Part shown: one piece after another, positions 52,753 through 61,734 of the stretch | How positions within the stretch are numbered: position 1 is the stretch's first letter | How the letters are laid out: each line of letters starts with the position of its first letter | Assembly: GCA_964372215.1 (NCBI GenBank) | Contig: CAYJQC010000015.1 | Location: 1 to 64,000, forward strand | Direction: 5' to 3' | Length of the DNA: 64,000 bases | From: DAIMFL01 sp964372215 | GTDB lineage: Bacteria; Pseudomonadota; Alphaproteobacteria; Dongiales; Dongiaceae | Position numbers and translations under genes: made by a program | The notes under the pieces: generated by a model | What the model saw: the letters and a program-made list of their open reading frames with translations, nothing else | Databases searched by the model: none | Told to the model about the DNA's origin: nothing

Positions 52753-53130
52753 TCAGCGGTCATACTTGATGTAGGCGAAGCGCGGATCCTGCGGCGGCGT
52801 GCCTTCGAGGGCGCCACCGTGCTGGCCCGGCTGCCAATGGACGACGTCCTCGATCTTCCTGGCGAGCTCGAAATCCTTGTCGGTCACGCCCTTGGCCGCA
52901 TGATTCATCAGCCGCACCTCGACCCAGGCATAGGATGCTGTGATGTCGGGATGGTGCCAAGCGGCCTCGGCCAGATGGCCGACGGTGTTGATCACCATCA
53001 GCGTTCCCTTCCAGCTATGCGTGCGGTACTTGCGGCGGATCCAGCCGTTCTCGAGATACCAATGCGGCAGCTCGGCCTTCAGCCGCGCTTCGATCTCCGC
53101 ATCGGCGTAAACTCGATCCTTGTCGGACAT
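52753..53130 (-). CDS. Pterin-4-alpha-carbinolamine dehydratase family protein
   Basis: A 125-residue protein of the PCD/DCoH family, seen from WKGTLMVINTVGHLAEAAWH followed by HPDITASYAWVEVRL, with the conserved histidine pair in AAWHHPDI. PCDs dehydrate 4a-hydroxy-tetrahydropterins. Homologues occur in methylotroph H4MPT clusters, where a role in pterin metabolism or in protecting the cofactor has been suggested. ATG 53130 has an AGGGA ribosome site; ATG 53148 is an alternative. It heads the fhc operon and is divergent from mptG with 63 bases between. Confidence 0.88.
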   Translation of the reverse strand: MSDKDRVYADAEIEARLKAELPHWYLENGWIRRKYRTHSWKGTLMVINTVGHLAEAAWHHPDITASYAWVEVRLMNHAAKGVTDKDFELARKIEDVVHWQPGQHGGALEGTPPQDPRFAYIKYDR

Positions 53131-53193
53131 GGCATCTTTCCCTGCCATCCCCAATTGCCGACAATGCGCTAGACTTGGTGAGGCCAATACTGC

Positions 53194-54231
53194 ATGGACG
53201 CCGGCATGATAGTCCCCGAGGCGGACGCAAGCAACTCGCCACCCGGCGCCGGCCGCGCTCGCCGCGCCGTCGAGCGCGTGAGCGTCACCGTTCCTGCCCG
53301 GCTTCACCTCGGCTTCGTCGACCTCAATGGCGGGCTCGGGCGGCGGTTCGGCAGCCTGGGCATCGCCCTCGACGCGCCGCGGACCCGCATCAGCCTGCGG
53401 CGCGCCGCAACGCTGGCGGCGGCTGGACCGGACAGCGAGCGGGCGCTGCGCTATCTGCGCATCCTGGTCGATCACTTCCAGGTCGACAGTCGCCTGCAGC
53501 TCGGCGTCGAGGAAACCATCCCCGAGCATGTCGGCCTGGGGTCAGGCACGCAGCTCTCGCTGGCGGTCGGCGTCGCGTACTGCCGCATCGGTGGCATCGC
53601 CGCCGATATCCGCGACATTGCGCATCTGCTGGAGCGCGGGGCGCGCTCGAGCATCGGCATCGCCACCTTCGAGCAGGGCGGCGTGGTGCTCGACGGCGGA
53701 CGCGGCGCCGCCGATCTGCCGCCGCCGGTGCTCAGCCGCCTGCCGTTTCCCGAGCCGTGGCGCATCCTGCTGATCTTCGACCATGCACGGCACGGCATGC
53801 ATGGCGACGCAGAGGTCGAGGCGTTCCGGCGCCTGCCGTCGTTTCCCGCCGATGCGGCCGCGCATCTCTGCCGGCTGATGCTGATGGTGGCGCTGCCGGC
53901 GCTGGTCGAGCGCAATGTCGACGAGTTCGGCGCGGCGATCGCCGAGTTGCAGCGCATCATCGGCGATCATTTCGCGCCCGCGCAAGGCGCGCGTTTCATG
54001 AGCGCCGGCGTCGCCGATGTACTGCAATGGATTGAATCGGAAGGCGTTTGCGGCGTTGGACAAAGTTCCTGGGGACCGACGGGATTCGCCGTGGTCGGAT
54101 CCGCGGACGACGCCGAGCGGCTGCGGCGCGCGGCCGAGCGCCGCTGGCCCAGGGCGAGCGGCCTGAGCTTCCAGGTGAGCCGCGGCCGCAACCGCGGCGG
54201 CGATGTCGAGGTCGTCTTCGCCGCGGGCTGA
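53194..54231 (+). CDS. mptG: Beta-ribofuranosylaminobenzene 5'-phosphate synthase
   Basis: A 345-residue GHMP-kinase-superfamily enzyme, the first committed enzyme of H4MPT synthesis. It condenses 4-aminobenzoate (or hydroxybenzoate) with PRPP. The diagnostic segments are VPARLHLGFVDLNGGLGRRF, PEHVGLGSGTQLSLAVGVAY, RGARSSIGIATFEQGGVVLD and GVGQSSWGPTGFAVVGS. The start could be ATG 53194 or 53206. It leads the plus-strand C1 operon. Confidence 0.95.
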   Translation: MDAGMIVPEADASNSPPGAGRARRAVERVSVTVPARLHLGFVDLNGGLGRRFGSLGIALDAPRTRISLRRAATLAAAGPDSERALRYLRILVDHFQVDSRLQLGVEETIPEHVGLGSGTQLSLAVGVAYCRIGGIAADIRDIAHLLERGARSSIGIATFEQGGVVLDGGRGAADLPPPVLSRLPFPEPWRILLIFDHARHGMHGDAEVEAFRRLPSFPADAAAHLCRLMLMVALPALVERNVDEFGAAIAELQRIIGDHFAPAQGARFMSAGVADVLQWIESEGVCGVGQSSWGPTGFAVVGSADDAERLRRAAERRWPRASGLSFQVSRGRNRGGDVEVVFAAG

Positions 54232-54337
54232 GACGGGGCAAGGCTCTTGTATTCTGCCGCAGCAGAGGACAAGACTCCGCCCTGAACTTTTCCGCGACAC
54301 GACCCAAGGGGCATCCCGCTTGCGCAGGGAGGGCGAG

Positions 54338-55234
54338 TTGGAAGGGCCATTCATCCTGCACATGCTGAGCCCGCTCCGTCACGTCAGCCCGTTTGACGTG
54401 AACATGGCGCTCGACGCCGGTTTCGATACGGTCGTTCCCTATACCGGGGTCGAACTCGGCGAGGTCACCGGATTGGTGCAGGACGCGATCTTTTCGCGCG
54501 GCCCCAAGGGTGCCCGGCGCACCGCCATGTTCATCGGCGGCCGCAACGCCATCCTGGCGCTCGACATGCTCGCGACCGCGCGCAAGGCGATGGTGCCGCC
54601 GTTCGCCGTCTCGGTGTTCGCCGATCCCGCCGGCTCGTTCACGACCGCGGCGGCGATGGTCGCCAGCGTGGAGAGGGCGCTGGCCGCCAAGCTCTCCTCG
54701 TCGCTGGCGCAGAGCCGGGTCTGTGTGTTCGGTGCGACCGGCGTGATCGGCTTCTCGGCGGCCGTCATCGCAGCGCAGCAAGGGGCCCGGGTAACGCTCG
54801 TCGGTTATGACGGGCCCGACCGCGTCAAGCGCCTCGCAATCGATGCCGGCGGACGATTCCAGGTCGAGGTCGACCACGCCGACGGCAGCAGCGAGGCGCT
54901 GAACTCCGCCGCGATCGCCGATACCGACGTGATTCTCGCCGCCGGCCGCGCCGGCGTGCAGATCCTGAGCCGCGATCAGCTCGGCCGGGCCAGCCGCCTG
55001 AAGATCGCCGCCGATGTCAACGCCGTGCCGCCGGCCGGGATCGAAGGCATCGGCATGCAGGACGACGCCAAGCCGCTCGACGGCACCGGCGCCGTCGCCA
55101 TCGGCCCGCTGGCCATCGGCAACGTCAAGTACAAGGTCGAGGCCGGGTTGTTCCGCCGGATGATCGAGGCGGAGAAGCCGCAGTTTCTGGATTTCCGCGA
55201 CGCCTTCGACCTGGCGCGAGAGATCCTTGGCTGA
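54338..55234 (+). CDS. mtdB: NAD(P)-dependent methylene-H4MPT dehydrogenase
   Basis: A 298-residue dehydrogenase oxidising methylene-H4MPT to methenyl-H4MPT. It carries the MtdB N-terminal pattern ILHMLSPLRHVSPFDVNMAL, VPPFAVSVFADPAGSFTTAA, the Rossmann loop VCVFGATGVIGFSAAVIA, and VNAVPPAGIEGIGMQDDAKP. TTG 54338 is taken as the start because GGGAGGG lies just before it and the residues GPFILHML match the family; ATG 54362 would cut this short. It follows mptG by 106 bases and overlaps the next gene by 8. Confidence 0.93.
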   Translation: MEGPFILHMLSPLRHVSPFDVNMALDAGFDTVVPYTGVELGEVTGLVQDAIFSRGPKGARRTAMFIGGRNAILALDMLATARKAMVPPFAVSVFADPAGSFTTAAAMVASVERALAAKLSSSLAQSRVCVFGATGVIGFSAAVIAAQQGARVTLVGYDGPDRVKRLAIDAGGRFQVEVDHADGSSEALNSAAIADTDVILAAGRAGVQILSRDQLGRASRLKIAADVNAVPPAGIEGIGMQDDAKPLDGTGAVAIGPLAIGNVKYKVEAGLFRRMIEAEKPQFLDFRDAFDLAREILG

Positions 55235-56408
55235 GCCGGCCACATTTCTGCTGGTTGCGCTGTCCGGACGGGCCCTGGCGCAAGCGGCGCATCGCGCCCG
55301 GCGCCGCGCCGTGGTGCTCGACCTGTTCGGCGACACCGACACCGGGAGCCACGCGGCCGACTGTCTGGTGGTCGCCGGCGACCTCGAGCGCGGCTTCGAC
55401 GCCGAAGCGCTGGTCGCGGCGGCAGAGCGGCTCGCGCCGGCGGGCTGCGGCCTGGTCTATGGCGCCGGCTTCGAGGACCGGCCGGCGCTGCTGGCGCGGC
55501 TCGCCGCCGGCCGCCGGCTCTATGGCAATACACCGAAAACGGTGGCGCGGATCAAGGACCCGAGGGCGTTCTTCGCCCTGCTCGATCGGCGCGGCATTCC
55601 GCATCCCGCGGTCGCCTTCGAGGCGCCGGCGGATCCCGCCGGCTGGCTGGCGAAGCGGATCGGCGCATCGGGCGGCGGCCATGTCGCGCCGGCCGCGGCG
55701 GACAATGCTGCGCTGCCCGATCGGTACTACCAGCGCCGCGTCGCCGGCCAGCCGATCGGCGTGTCGTTCCTGGCGGACGGCAGCCGCGCGCTGATGCTCG
55801 GCTGCAGCGAGCAATGGGCCTGGCCCGGCGGCGACGGCCGCTCGTTCCGCTTCGGCGGCGCGGCCCAGCCGGCCCCGATCGGCGCCGCGATCGCGACGGC
55901 GCTCCCCGGCCTGCTCGACGCGGTGGTCGGCGAGACCGGCCTGGTCGGGCTCAACAGCCTCGACATGATGGTCGACGGCGACGACTTCGCGGTGATCGAG
56001 GTGAACCCGCGGCCGGGCGCCAATCTCGACATCTTCGCGGGCATCGGGCCGGCGGCGCTGTTCGAGCTGCACCTGCGCGCCTGTGCCGGCGCGCTGCCGC
56101 CGGCGCCGCCCGCCGCGGCCCGACCCGCCGCCATGGCGATCGTCTATGCCGATGCCGCGATCCGGGTGCCTTCAGGCATCCGCTGGCCGGACTGGGTCGC
56201 CGACCGCCCGGCGCGGGATAGCCGGATCGACGCCGGCGCGCCGCTCTGCACGGTGCTGGCCAGCGCCCCGGCCGCGGCGGCCCTGGGCCCGCTGATCGAC
56301 CGGCGGATCGCCGAGGTGAAGTCGTGGTTCCGGCCGGGCGCCGCTTCGCATCGGGTGCCGGCCGCCGCGAATGCCGGCGCTGCGGTCGAAGTCGCGATCG
56401 GCGGCTGA
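55227..56408 (+). CDS. ATP-grasp family protein of the H4MPT cluster
   Basis: A 393-residue ATP-grasp protein starting at TTG 55227 inside the end of mtdB. ATP-grasp features include YGNTPKTVARIKDPRAFFAL, YYQRRVAGQPIGVSFLA and the metal-binding FAVIEVNPRPGANLDIF. The C-terminal 80 residues form a distinct domain (AIVYADAAIRVPSGIRW). Methylotroph C1 clusters carry a conserved gene of this sort between mtdB and mch; it probably adds an amino acid or similar group to H4MPT or methylofuran, but the reaction is not established to my knowledge. Confidence 0.85.
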   Translation: MAEPATFLLVALSGRALAQAAHRARRRAVVLDLFGDTDTGSHAADCLVVAGDLERGFDAEALVAAAERLAPAGCGLVYGAGFEDRPALLARLAAGRRLYGNTPKTVARIKDPRAFFALLDRRGIPHPAVAFEAPADPAGWLAKRIGASGGGHVAPAAADNAALPDRYYQRRVAGQPIGVSFLADGSRALMLGCSEQWAWPGGDGRSFRFGGAAQPAPIGAAIATALPGLLDAVVGETGLVGLNSLDMMVDGDDFAVIEVNPRPGANLDIFAGIGPAALFELHLRACAGALPPAPPAAARPAAMAIVYADAAIRVPSGIRWPDWVADRPARDSRIDAGAPLCTVLASAPAAAALGPLIDRRIAEVKSWFRPGAASHRVPAAANAGAAVEVAIGG

Positions 56409-56426
56409 GCTTCCGCGATCCGGCCG

Positions 56427-57419
56427 ATGTCACCCAACGCCACCAGTCCCGCGCACCCGGCGGTCAGCCTGAACCGTCGCGTGGCGCCGCTGGTCGAACG
56501 CCTTATCGCCGACGCGGCCAGCTTGCGGATCGGGATCGAGCATACGCCGGCCGGGAGCGTCATCGTCGACGCCGGAATCAGCCGCGCCGGCGGGATCGAG
56601 GCCGGGCTGCGCATCGCAGAGATCTGCATGGCCGGGCTCGGTCGCATCCATCTGGCCGGCGGCGGCCCGTTCGCGCGCTGGCCCTGGATGCTGCACGTCC
56701 ATGCCAGCGATCCCGTGCTCGCCTGCCTCGGCAGCCAGCTCGCCGGCTGGCAGCTCGCGGTCGGCGAAGGCGCCGACGCCTTCCACGCGCTGGGTTCCGG
56801 TCCGGGCCGCGCCCTGGCCGCCCGCGAGCCGCTGTTCGACGAGCTCGGCTACCGCGACGTGGCCGACAGCGCCGCGCTGGTGCTCGAGGTCGACAGGCCG
56901 CCGCCGGCGGCGCTGATCGATCGCGTGCTGCGCGATTGCGGCGTCGCGGCGGAGCGCCTGACCCTGATCCTGACCCCGACCAGCAGCCTCGCCGGCACCG
57001 TGCAGATCGTCGCCCGGGTGCTCGAGGTCGCGATGCACAAGCTGCACGAGCTGGGCTTTCCGCTCGACCACGTCGTCGATGGCGTCGGGGCGGCGCCGCT
57101 GCCGCCGCCATCACCGAATTTCGTCGCGGCGATGGGGCGCACCAACGATGCGATCATCTATGGCGGCGCGGTGCAGCTGTTCGTGCGCGGCCCCGACGCC
57201 GACGCCAGGCAGCTCGCCCACGACCTGCCCAGCACCGGATCGCGCGACTTCGGACGGCCGTTCGCCGAGGTCTTCAAGGCCTACAAGGGCGATTTCTACG
57301 CCATGGACCGCCTGCTGTTCAGCCCGGCCCAGGTCAGCGTCACCGCGCTCGACAGCGGCCGCAGCTTTTCCGGTGGACGGGTGGATCCGGCCCTGCTCGA
57401 CGCGTCCTTCTCGTCATGA
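56427..57419 (+). CDS. mch: Methenyl-H4MPT cyclohydrolase
   Basis: A 330-residue cyclohydrolase converting methenyl-H4MPT to 5-formyl-H4MPT. Characteristic parts are GSVIVDAGISRAGGIEAGLR, GSGPGRALAAREPLFDELGY, LTLILTPTSSLAGTVQIVAR, GFPLDHVVDGVGAAPLPPPS and MGRTNDAIIYGGAVQLFV. The length is standard. The stop overlaps the next start as ATGA. Confidence 0.97.
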   Translation: MSPNATSPAHPAVSLNRRVAPLVERLIADAASLRIGIEHTPAGSVIVDAGISRAGGIEAGLRIAEICMAGLGRIHLAGGGPFARWPWMLHVHASDPVLACLGSQLAGWQLAVGEGADAFHALGSGPGRALAAREPLFDELGYRDVADSAALVLEVDRPPPAALIDRVLRDCGVAAERLTLILTPTSSLAGTVQIVARVLEVAMHKLHELGFPLDHVVDGVGAAPLPPPSPNFVAAMGRTNDAIIYGGAVQLFVRGPDADARQLAHDLPSTGSRDFGRPFAEVFKAYKGDFYAMDRLLFSPAQVSVTALDSGRSFSGGRVDPALLDASFSS

Positions 57420-58357
57420 CCGAGGCGATCCGCGTCGCGCTGTTCGTCGACCAGCCCGACTGGCATGCGCGCCGGCTGGTCAAGGCGTTCGCCGCCGAGG
57501 GCGCCGAGGTTACGTGCCTTTCGCTCAGGGACTGCGGCTTCCGCACCGGCTCGGGGCACGGGCTGGTCCTGCCGGGATTCGAGGAAGCCCTGCCGGACGG
57601 CGCATTCCTGCGCCAGATCTCGGCCGGCAGTTTCGAGCAGGTGACCATGCGGCTCGGCGTCCTCCACGCCCTGCGCGAGTTCGGCGTGCCGGTCTGCAAC
57701 GACGCGCGCGTCGCTGAGCGTTGCGTCGACAAGTCGATGACCAGCTTCCTGCTGCACCGCGCCGGGGTCGCGACCCCGGTGACCTGGTCCGTGGAGTCGC
57801 CGGCCCACGCGCAGGCCATCGTCGCCGCCGAGGCGCGGCCCGGCCGGCCCCTGGTGCTGAAGCCGCTGTTCGGCTCCCAGGGTCGCGGGCTGCGGCTCGT
57901 CGACGGCGTCGAAGCCCTGCCCCCGGCGGCGGAGGTCGACGGCGTCTTCTACCTCCAGCGCTATGTCGCCGGAGCGTCCGACGGCTGGCGCGACTGGCGG
58001 GTGTTCGTGGCCGGTGGCCGGGCGGTCGCCGCCATGATCCGCCATGGCATCGAATGGCGCACCAATGCCGCGCGCGGTGCGCGCTGCGAGGCGGCACCGG
58101 CGACCGGCGCCATCGCCGAACTGGCCTGCGCCGCCGCCGATGCGGTCGGCGCCGACTATGCCGGGGTCGATATCATCGCCGACGCCAGCGGCGCGCTGAT
58201 GGTGCTCGAGGTCAACAGCATGCCGGCCTGGAAGGCGCTGCAGCAGGTCAGCCGGACCGACATCACCGCGGCGCTGGCCGCCGATTTCACGGCCCGCCTG
58301 CGCCGGTCGCGCGCGACGCTGCCGTCTCTGCGCGAGCCGGCCGCCGCGGCCCCATGA
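57416..58357 (+). CDS. RimK-like ATP-grasp ligase
   Basis: A 313-residue ligase of the RimK/MptN group. Visible are VCNDARVAERCVDKSMTSFL, RPLVLKPLFGSQGRGLRLVD, YLQRYVAGASDGWRDWRVFV and LMVLEVNSMPAWKALQQ. Archaeal MptN adds glutamate to H4MPT. Bacterial methylofuran carries a long glutamate tail, so this enzyme could build that tail or modify H4MPT (inference). It is coupled to mch by ATGA and to the next gene by ATGA. Confidence 0.87.
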   Translation: MTEAIRVALFVDQPDWHARRLVKAFAAEGAEVTCLSLRDCGFRTGSGHGLVLPGFEEALPDGAFLRQISAGSFEQVTMRLGVLHALREFGVPVCNDARVAERCVDKSMTSFLLHRAGVATPVTWSVESPAHAQAIVAAEARPGRPLVLKPLFGSQGRGLRLVDGVEALPPAAEVDGVFYLQRYVAGASDGWRDWRVFVAGGRAVAAMIRHGIEWRTNAARGARCEAAPATGAIAELACAAADAVGADYAGVDIIADASGALMVLEVNSMPAWKALQQVSRTDITAALAADFTARLRRSRATLPSLREPAAAAP

Positions 58358-59220
58358 ACGCCGCGGCCGGCTGGATCGGCCAGGCCTATGTCGAGGCCTG
58401 CCGGGCCGAGCTCGCGGCCCTGAAGCCGGGCAACGTCCATGCCTTTGCCGACGGCCATCGCATGACGGTCGCCGATTTCGAGGCCAGCGCCATGGCCAGC
58501 GCGCCGGCCATGGACGCGGCCGGGCTGGCGGTCGGCGCGCGCATCAAGCTCGGCATCGAGCGCACCCGCGACGCGGTCGGTTGCAACACCAATCTCGGAA
58601 TCGTGCTGCTGTGCGCGCCCCTGGCGGCAGCGGCGGCGACCGGCGCGCTGCGCAAGGCGCTGCCCGCGGTGCTGGCCGGGCTCAGCGTCGGCGATGCCGA
58701 ATTGGCCTTTGCAGCAATCCAATTGGCCGCGCCGGCCGGGCTCGGCGACAGCGCCGAGCACGACGTGCGCCAGCCCGCGCGGGTGACGCTGCTGACGGCG
58801 ATGCGCGCGGCGGCCGCCCGCGACAGCATCGCGCGGCAGTATGCAACCGACTTCGAGGACGTCTTCGCGCTCGGCCTGGCGCGGCTCGCGGCCGGCCGGA
58901 CGCGCTGGCGCGATCCGCGCTGGGCGACGACCTCGGCCTATCTCGGCTTCCTCGGGGCCCTTCCCGACAGCCATGTCGCGCGCAAGCACGGCATTGCGGC
59001 CGCCGAGGCACTCCGTCGCGCCGGCTCAGCGCATGACGCGGCGCTGCTCGATGCGGCGGATCCCGAACAGATGACGACGGCGCTGCTGGAATTCGATGCG
59101 ACGCTGAAGTCGGCGGGCATCAATCCCGGCACCAGCGCCGACCTGACCGTCGCCAGCCTGTTCGCGCACCGGCTCGGCGCGAGGTTTTCAATCCCAGATG
59201 CGGCTGACCCGCGGCGCTGA
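58354..59220 (+). CDS. CitG/MdcB-like triphosphoribosyl-dephospho-CoA synthase homologue
   Basis: A 288-residue helical protein of the CitG family: ALKPGNVHAFADGHRMTVAD, NTNLGIVLLCAPLAAAAA and LKSAGINPGTSADLTVASLF. CitG proper transfers ATP-derived triphosphoribose onto dephospho-CoA for citrate lyase. No citrate or malonate decarboxylase genes are here, and homologues are regular members of methylotroph H4MPT clusters. It may therefore transfer a ribosyl phosphate group in H4MPT synthesis, but this is unproven. It overlaps the RimK-like gene by four bases. Confidence 0.85.
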   Translation: MNAAAGWIGQAYVEACRAELAALKPGNVHAFADGHRMTVADFEASAMASAPAMDAAGLAVGARIKLGIERTRDAVGCNTNLGIVLLCAPLAAAAATGALRKALPAVLAGLSVGDAELAFAAIQLAAPAGLGDSAEHDVRQPARVTLLTAMRAAAARDSIARQYATDFEDVFALGLARLAAGRTRWRDPRWATTSAYLGFLGALPDSHVARKHGIAAAEALRRAGSAHDAALLDAADPEQMTTALLEFDATLKSAGINPGTSADLTVASLFAHRLGARFSIPDAADPRR

Positions 59221-59297
59221 TCGGCGCCGCTATGCGCCGCCGCATCCAGGGTCCTTGCCGTCTGCGGGACATTGTGACTACCATTCGCGTCGCATGT

Positions 59298-59314
59298 CCT
59301 CTGTCTGACAGAGG
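59298..59314. promoter_or_regulatory. Perfect 17-base palindrome upstream of fae
   Basis: CCTCTGTC-T-GACAGAGG is a perfect inverted repeat with 8-bp arms and a single central base, 167 bases before the fae start in a 260-base gap. Its tight symmetry suggests a dimeric repressor or activator site. A second, weaker palindrome (TTCGCGAA) lies about 35 bases downstream. The regulator is unknown. Confidence 0.5.
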
Positions 59315-59480
59315 TGCTGTCTGGCCAACCGGTCCGTTCGCGTTCGCGAAGGGATGCTGCAAACAAGGATGGCTCCGTGCGCCGGGAGAGATGACTGATC
59401 CGGCGGGGGCTCGACGTTCCGGCAACCCGCCGTGTGAGCATTTCCAAGTCCAGAACCGTTCGCATAGGGAGGGAGATTAG

Positions 59481-59987
59481 ATGGCCAAGATCAACAGGGT
59501 CCTCGTCGGCGAATCGCTCGTCGGAGATGGCAACGAGGTCGCCCATATCGATCTGATCATGGGACCGCGCGGCAGCGCCGCCGAGACCGCATTCTGCAAC
59601 GCGTTGACCAACAACAAGGACGGGTTCACGACGCTGCTCGCCGTGATCGCACCGAACCTGCCCTGCAAGCCCAACACGATCCTGTACAACAAGGTCACGA
59701 TGAAGTCGGCCAAGCAGGCCGTGCAGATGTTCGGCCCGGCGCAGACCGCGGTTGCCCGGGCGGTGGCCGATTGCGTCGCCGACGGCACCATCCCGGCCGA
59801 CGAAGCCGACGACGCCTTCATCTGCGTCGGTGTGTTCATCCACTGGGAAGCCGCCGACGACAAGAAGATCCAGGACTACAACTATCAGGCCACCGTGGAA
59901 TCGATCAAGCGCGCGGTCGCCGGCGAGCCCAAGGCGCGCGATGTGCTGGCCAAGAAGGACACGGTCAAGCATCCCTTCGCCGCCTGA
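59481..59987 (+). CDS. fae: Formaldehyde-activating enzyme
   Basis: A 168-residue Fae, which speeds the condensation of formaldehyde with H4MPT to methylene-H4MPT. The catalytic His is in [20 protein letters not shown]. Other family segments are [34 protein letters not shown] and [20 protein letters not shown]. The length matches the family (about 170). GGGAGGGAG is a strong ribosome site, fitting a highly expressed protein. Its 260-base upstream region with a palindrome suggests independent regulation. Confidence 0.98.
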   Translation: MAKINRVLVGESLVGDGNEVAHIDLIMGPRGSAAETAFCNALTNNKDGFTTLLAVIAPNLPCKPNTILYNKVTMKSAKQAVQMFGPAQTAVARAVADCVADGTIPADEADDAFICVGVFIHWEAADDKKIQDYNYQATVESIKRAVAGEPKARDVLAKKDTVKHPFAA

Positions 59988-60004
59988 CTGCCCGGCGCGT
60001 CGGA

Positions 60005-60715
60005 TCAGGCGGGATCGGCCGCGGCGGCAAGGATGTCCGCCCGGCCGATGCGTTGATCGTGAAGCGCAGTTGCCACGAGGACGCCGCTGACGCCTCGTCG
60101 CGCAAGTTCCAGGAGGTCTTCGCCGCCGCGAACCCCGCCGGCGGCGAAGATCTGCCTCCCGCCGGCACGCCGTTTCACCTCCGCCAGCCGCGCGAAGTCC
60201 GGACCGGCATCGCTGCCCACCCGGCTCAGCGTCATCACGATGATACGCGCCGGCCAGTCGGCGACCCGATCGAGCAGGTCGGGCGGACCGATGAAGCGGT
60301 CGTCGCGATAGTCGAGCGACAGGATCAGCCGTTCCGGGCCCGCGCGCAGCTTGCGCAGCACGTCCGGATCTTCGACCGCTTCGCTGCCCAGCACCAACTG
60401 CCCCGGCATCCGGCCCAGCCAGGTTCGGCAGGCATCGAGCCCGCCGAGACCGCAATCCACCCAGATCTGCAGGCCGGGGAACTCTTGATGCAGCTCGACG
60501 ATCCGATCCGCGTGGCTGCCGTGTCCCTGGATCGCATCGAGATCGGCGATATACAGCGCGGCGAAGGGGTGCACGCCGAGCAGTCCGCGCACGACGTCGG
60601 CGGGAAGGCTGCCGCGGCACAGGCGCGACTCGATCGGCAGGTACTTGTCGCGCTCGCCGCGGCGCGCGTGCACCACCTGGCCGGACTTGAGATCGATGAC
60701 CGGAATGACCTGCAT
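60005..60715 (-). CDS. HisA-like TIM-barrel protein of the H4MPT cluster
   Basis: A 236-residue phosphoribosyl isomerase-like barrel: MQVIPVIDLKSGQVVHARRG at the N-terminus, LYIADLDAIQGHGSHADRIV in the middle, and GRQIFAAGGVRGGEDLLELA with LVATALHDQRIG at the phosphate-binding end. The Asp8/Asp127-type acid pair of HisA appears to be kept in IDLK and, less surely, LDYRDDRF. HisA-like genes are standard in methylotroph H4MPT islands and are thought to act on an aryl-ribose or pterin-ribose phosphate, not in histidine synthesis. It converges with fae and is divergent from an ATP-grasp gene with 11 bases between the starts. Confidence 0.83.
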   Translation of the reverse strand: MQVIPVIDLKSGQVVHARRGERDKYLPIESRLCRGSLPADVVRGLLGVHPFAALYIADLDAIQGHGSHADRIVELHQEFPGLQIWVDCGLGGLDACRTWLGRMPGQLVLGSEAVEDPDVLRKLRAGPERLILSLDYRDDRFIGPPDLLDRVADWPARIIVMTLSRVGSDAGPDFARLAEVKRRAGGRQIFAAGGVRGGEDLLELARRGVSGVLVATALHDQRIGRADILAAAADPA

Positions 60716-60726
60716 GGGAGACCGCG

Positions 60727-61734
60727 TTGCGCGTTTTCGTTTGCGAGTTCGTGACCGGCGGCGGGCTGGTCGGCCGGGCATTGCCGGCCGGCCTCGCCCG
60801 CGAAGGCGACATGATGCTCAGGGCCCTGGTCGGGGACCTGGCCGACGTGGCCGGAATCGAGGTCGTGTTCCCGCGTGACGCCCGGCTCGGCGATCCCGGG
60901 CTTCCCGGCAGGATACGCTGGATCGGCGATGGCGACGACCCCTGGAACGACTGGGACCTCGCCCTGGCCGAGGCCGACGCCGCCTGGCCGGTGGCGCCGG
61001 AGAGCGCCGGCGTGCTCGAGCGGCTGAGCGATCGCGTCCTCGCCGCCGGATGCAGGCTGCTCGCCTGCCCGCCGTCGGCGGTGCGGCTGGCGGCGAGCAA
61101 GCGCCGGACCGCGCGACGCCTGGCGTCCCACGGCATCGCCGCGCTGCCGGGCACGCTCCTGATCGAGGCGCTGGCGCATGGCCTGCCGCCGGCGGAAGCC
61201 GGCTGGGTGGTCAAGCCCGATGACGGCGCCGGCGCCGAGGAAACCCAGCTGTTTCGCAGCGCGGACGCGCTAGCGCAGGGCGTGCCGGCCGATCCCGCGC
61301 GCTTCATCGTGCAGCCCTATCTGCCGGGCCGTGCGGTCAGCCTGTCGCTGCTCTGCGCCGGCGGCCGGGCCGCGCTGCTGAGCTGCAACCTGCAGGATGT
61401 CAGGATCGCCGGCGGCCACTTCCGCTATCACGGCGGCAGTGTCGGCGGCAGCGAGGAGAACCGCGGCCGCTATGCGCCGCTCGCCGCAGGGATCGCGGCG
61501 GCGCTGCCCGATCTCTGGGGTCATGTCGGGGTCGACCTGGTGGAGGCGCCGGGCGGCCCGGTGGTGCTCGAGATCAACCCGCGTCTCACCACCTCCTATG
61601 TCGGACTGCGTCCTGCGCTGGGTCGCAACCCGGCGGCGCTGGTCCTCGAGCTGCTCGAGCGCGAGCTGGACGCCATCGCGCTGCCCGAGGCCCGCCAGCC
61701 CGCGCGAGTCGATGTCGATGACGCCGCCGCCTGA
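60727..61734 (+). CDS. ATP-grasp ligase (MfnD-like)
   Basis: A 335-residue ATP-grasp enzyme starting at TTG 60727 (GGGAG six bases before). Features are VFVCEFVTGGGLVGRALP at the N-terminus, GWVVKPDDGAGAEETQLF, FIVQPYLPGRAVSLSLLCAG, CNLQDVRIAGGHFRYHGGSV and VVLEINPRLTTSYVGLR. The layout resembles archaeal MfnD, which joins glutamate to tyramine in methanofuran synthesis; whether this or the ATP-grasp protein at 55.2 kb is the functional MfnD cannot be told from sequence alone. It overlaps the MfnF-like gene by 23 bases. Confidence 0.82.
   Translation: MRVFVCEFVTGGGLVGRALPAGLAREGDMMLRALVGDLADVAGIEVVFPRDARLGDPGLPGRIRWIGDGDDPWNDWDLALAEADAAWPVAPESAGVLERLSDRVLAAGCRLLACPPSAVRLAASKRRTARRLASHGIAALPGTLLIEALAHGLPPAEAGWVVKPDDGAGAEETQLFRSADALAQGVPADPARFIVQPYLPGRAVSLSLLCAGGRAALLSCNLQDVRIAGGHFRYHGGSVGGSEENRGRYAPLAAGIAAALPDLWGHVGVDLVEAPGGPVVLEINPRLTTSYVGLRPALGRNPAALVLELLERELDAIALPEARQPARVDVDDAAA

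Noticed and set aside
58354..59220. Assignment of the CitG homologue to citrate lyase or malonate decarboxylase
   Set aside because: No lyase or decarboxylase subunit, acyl carrier protein or CitX is in the window, and the gene is translationally coupled to H4MPT genes.
60005..60715. Histidine biosynthesis HisA
   Set aside because: No other his genes are present, and HisA-like genes are known members of methylotroph C1 clusters.
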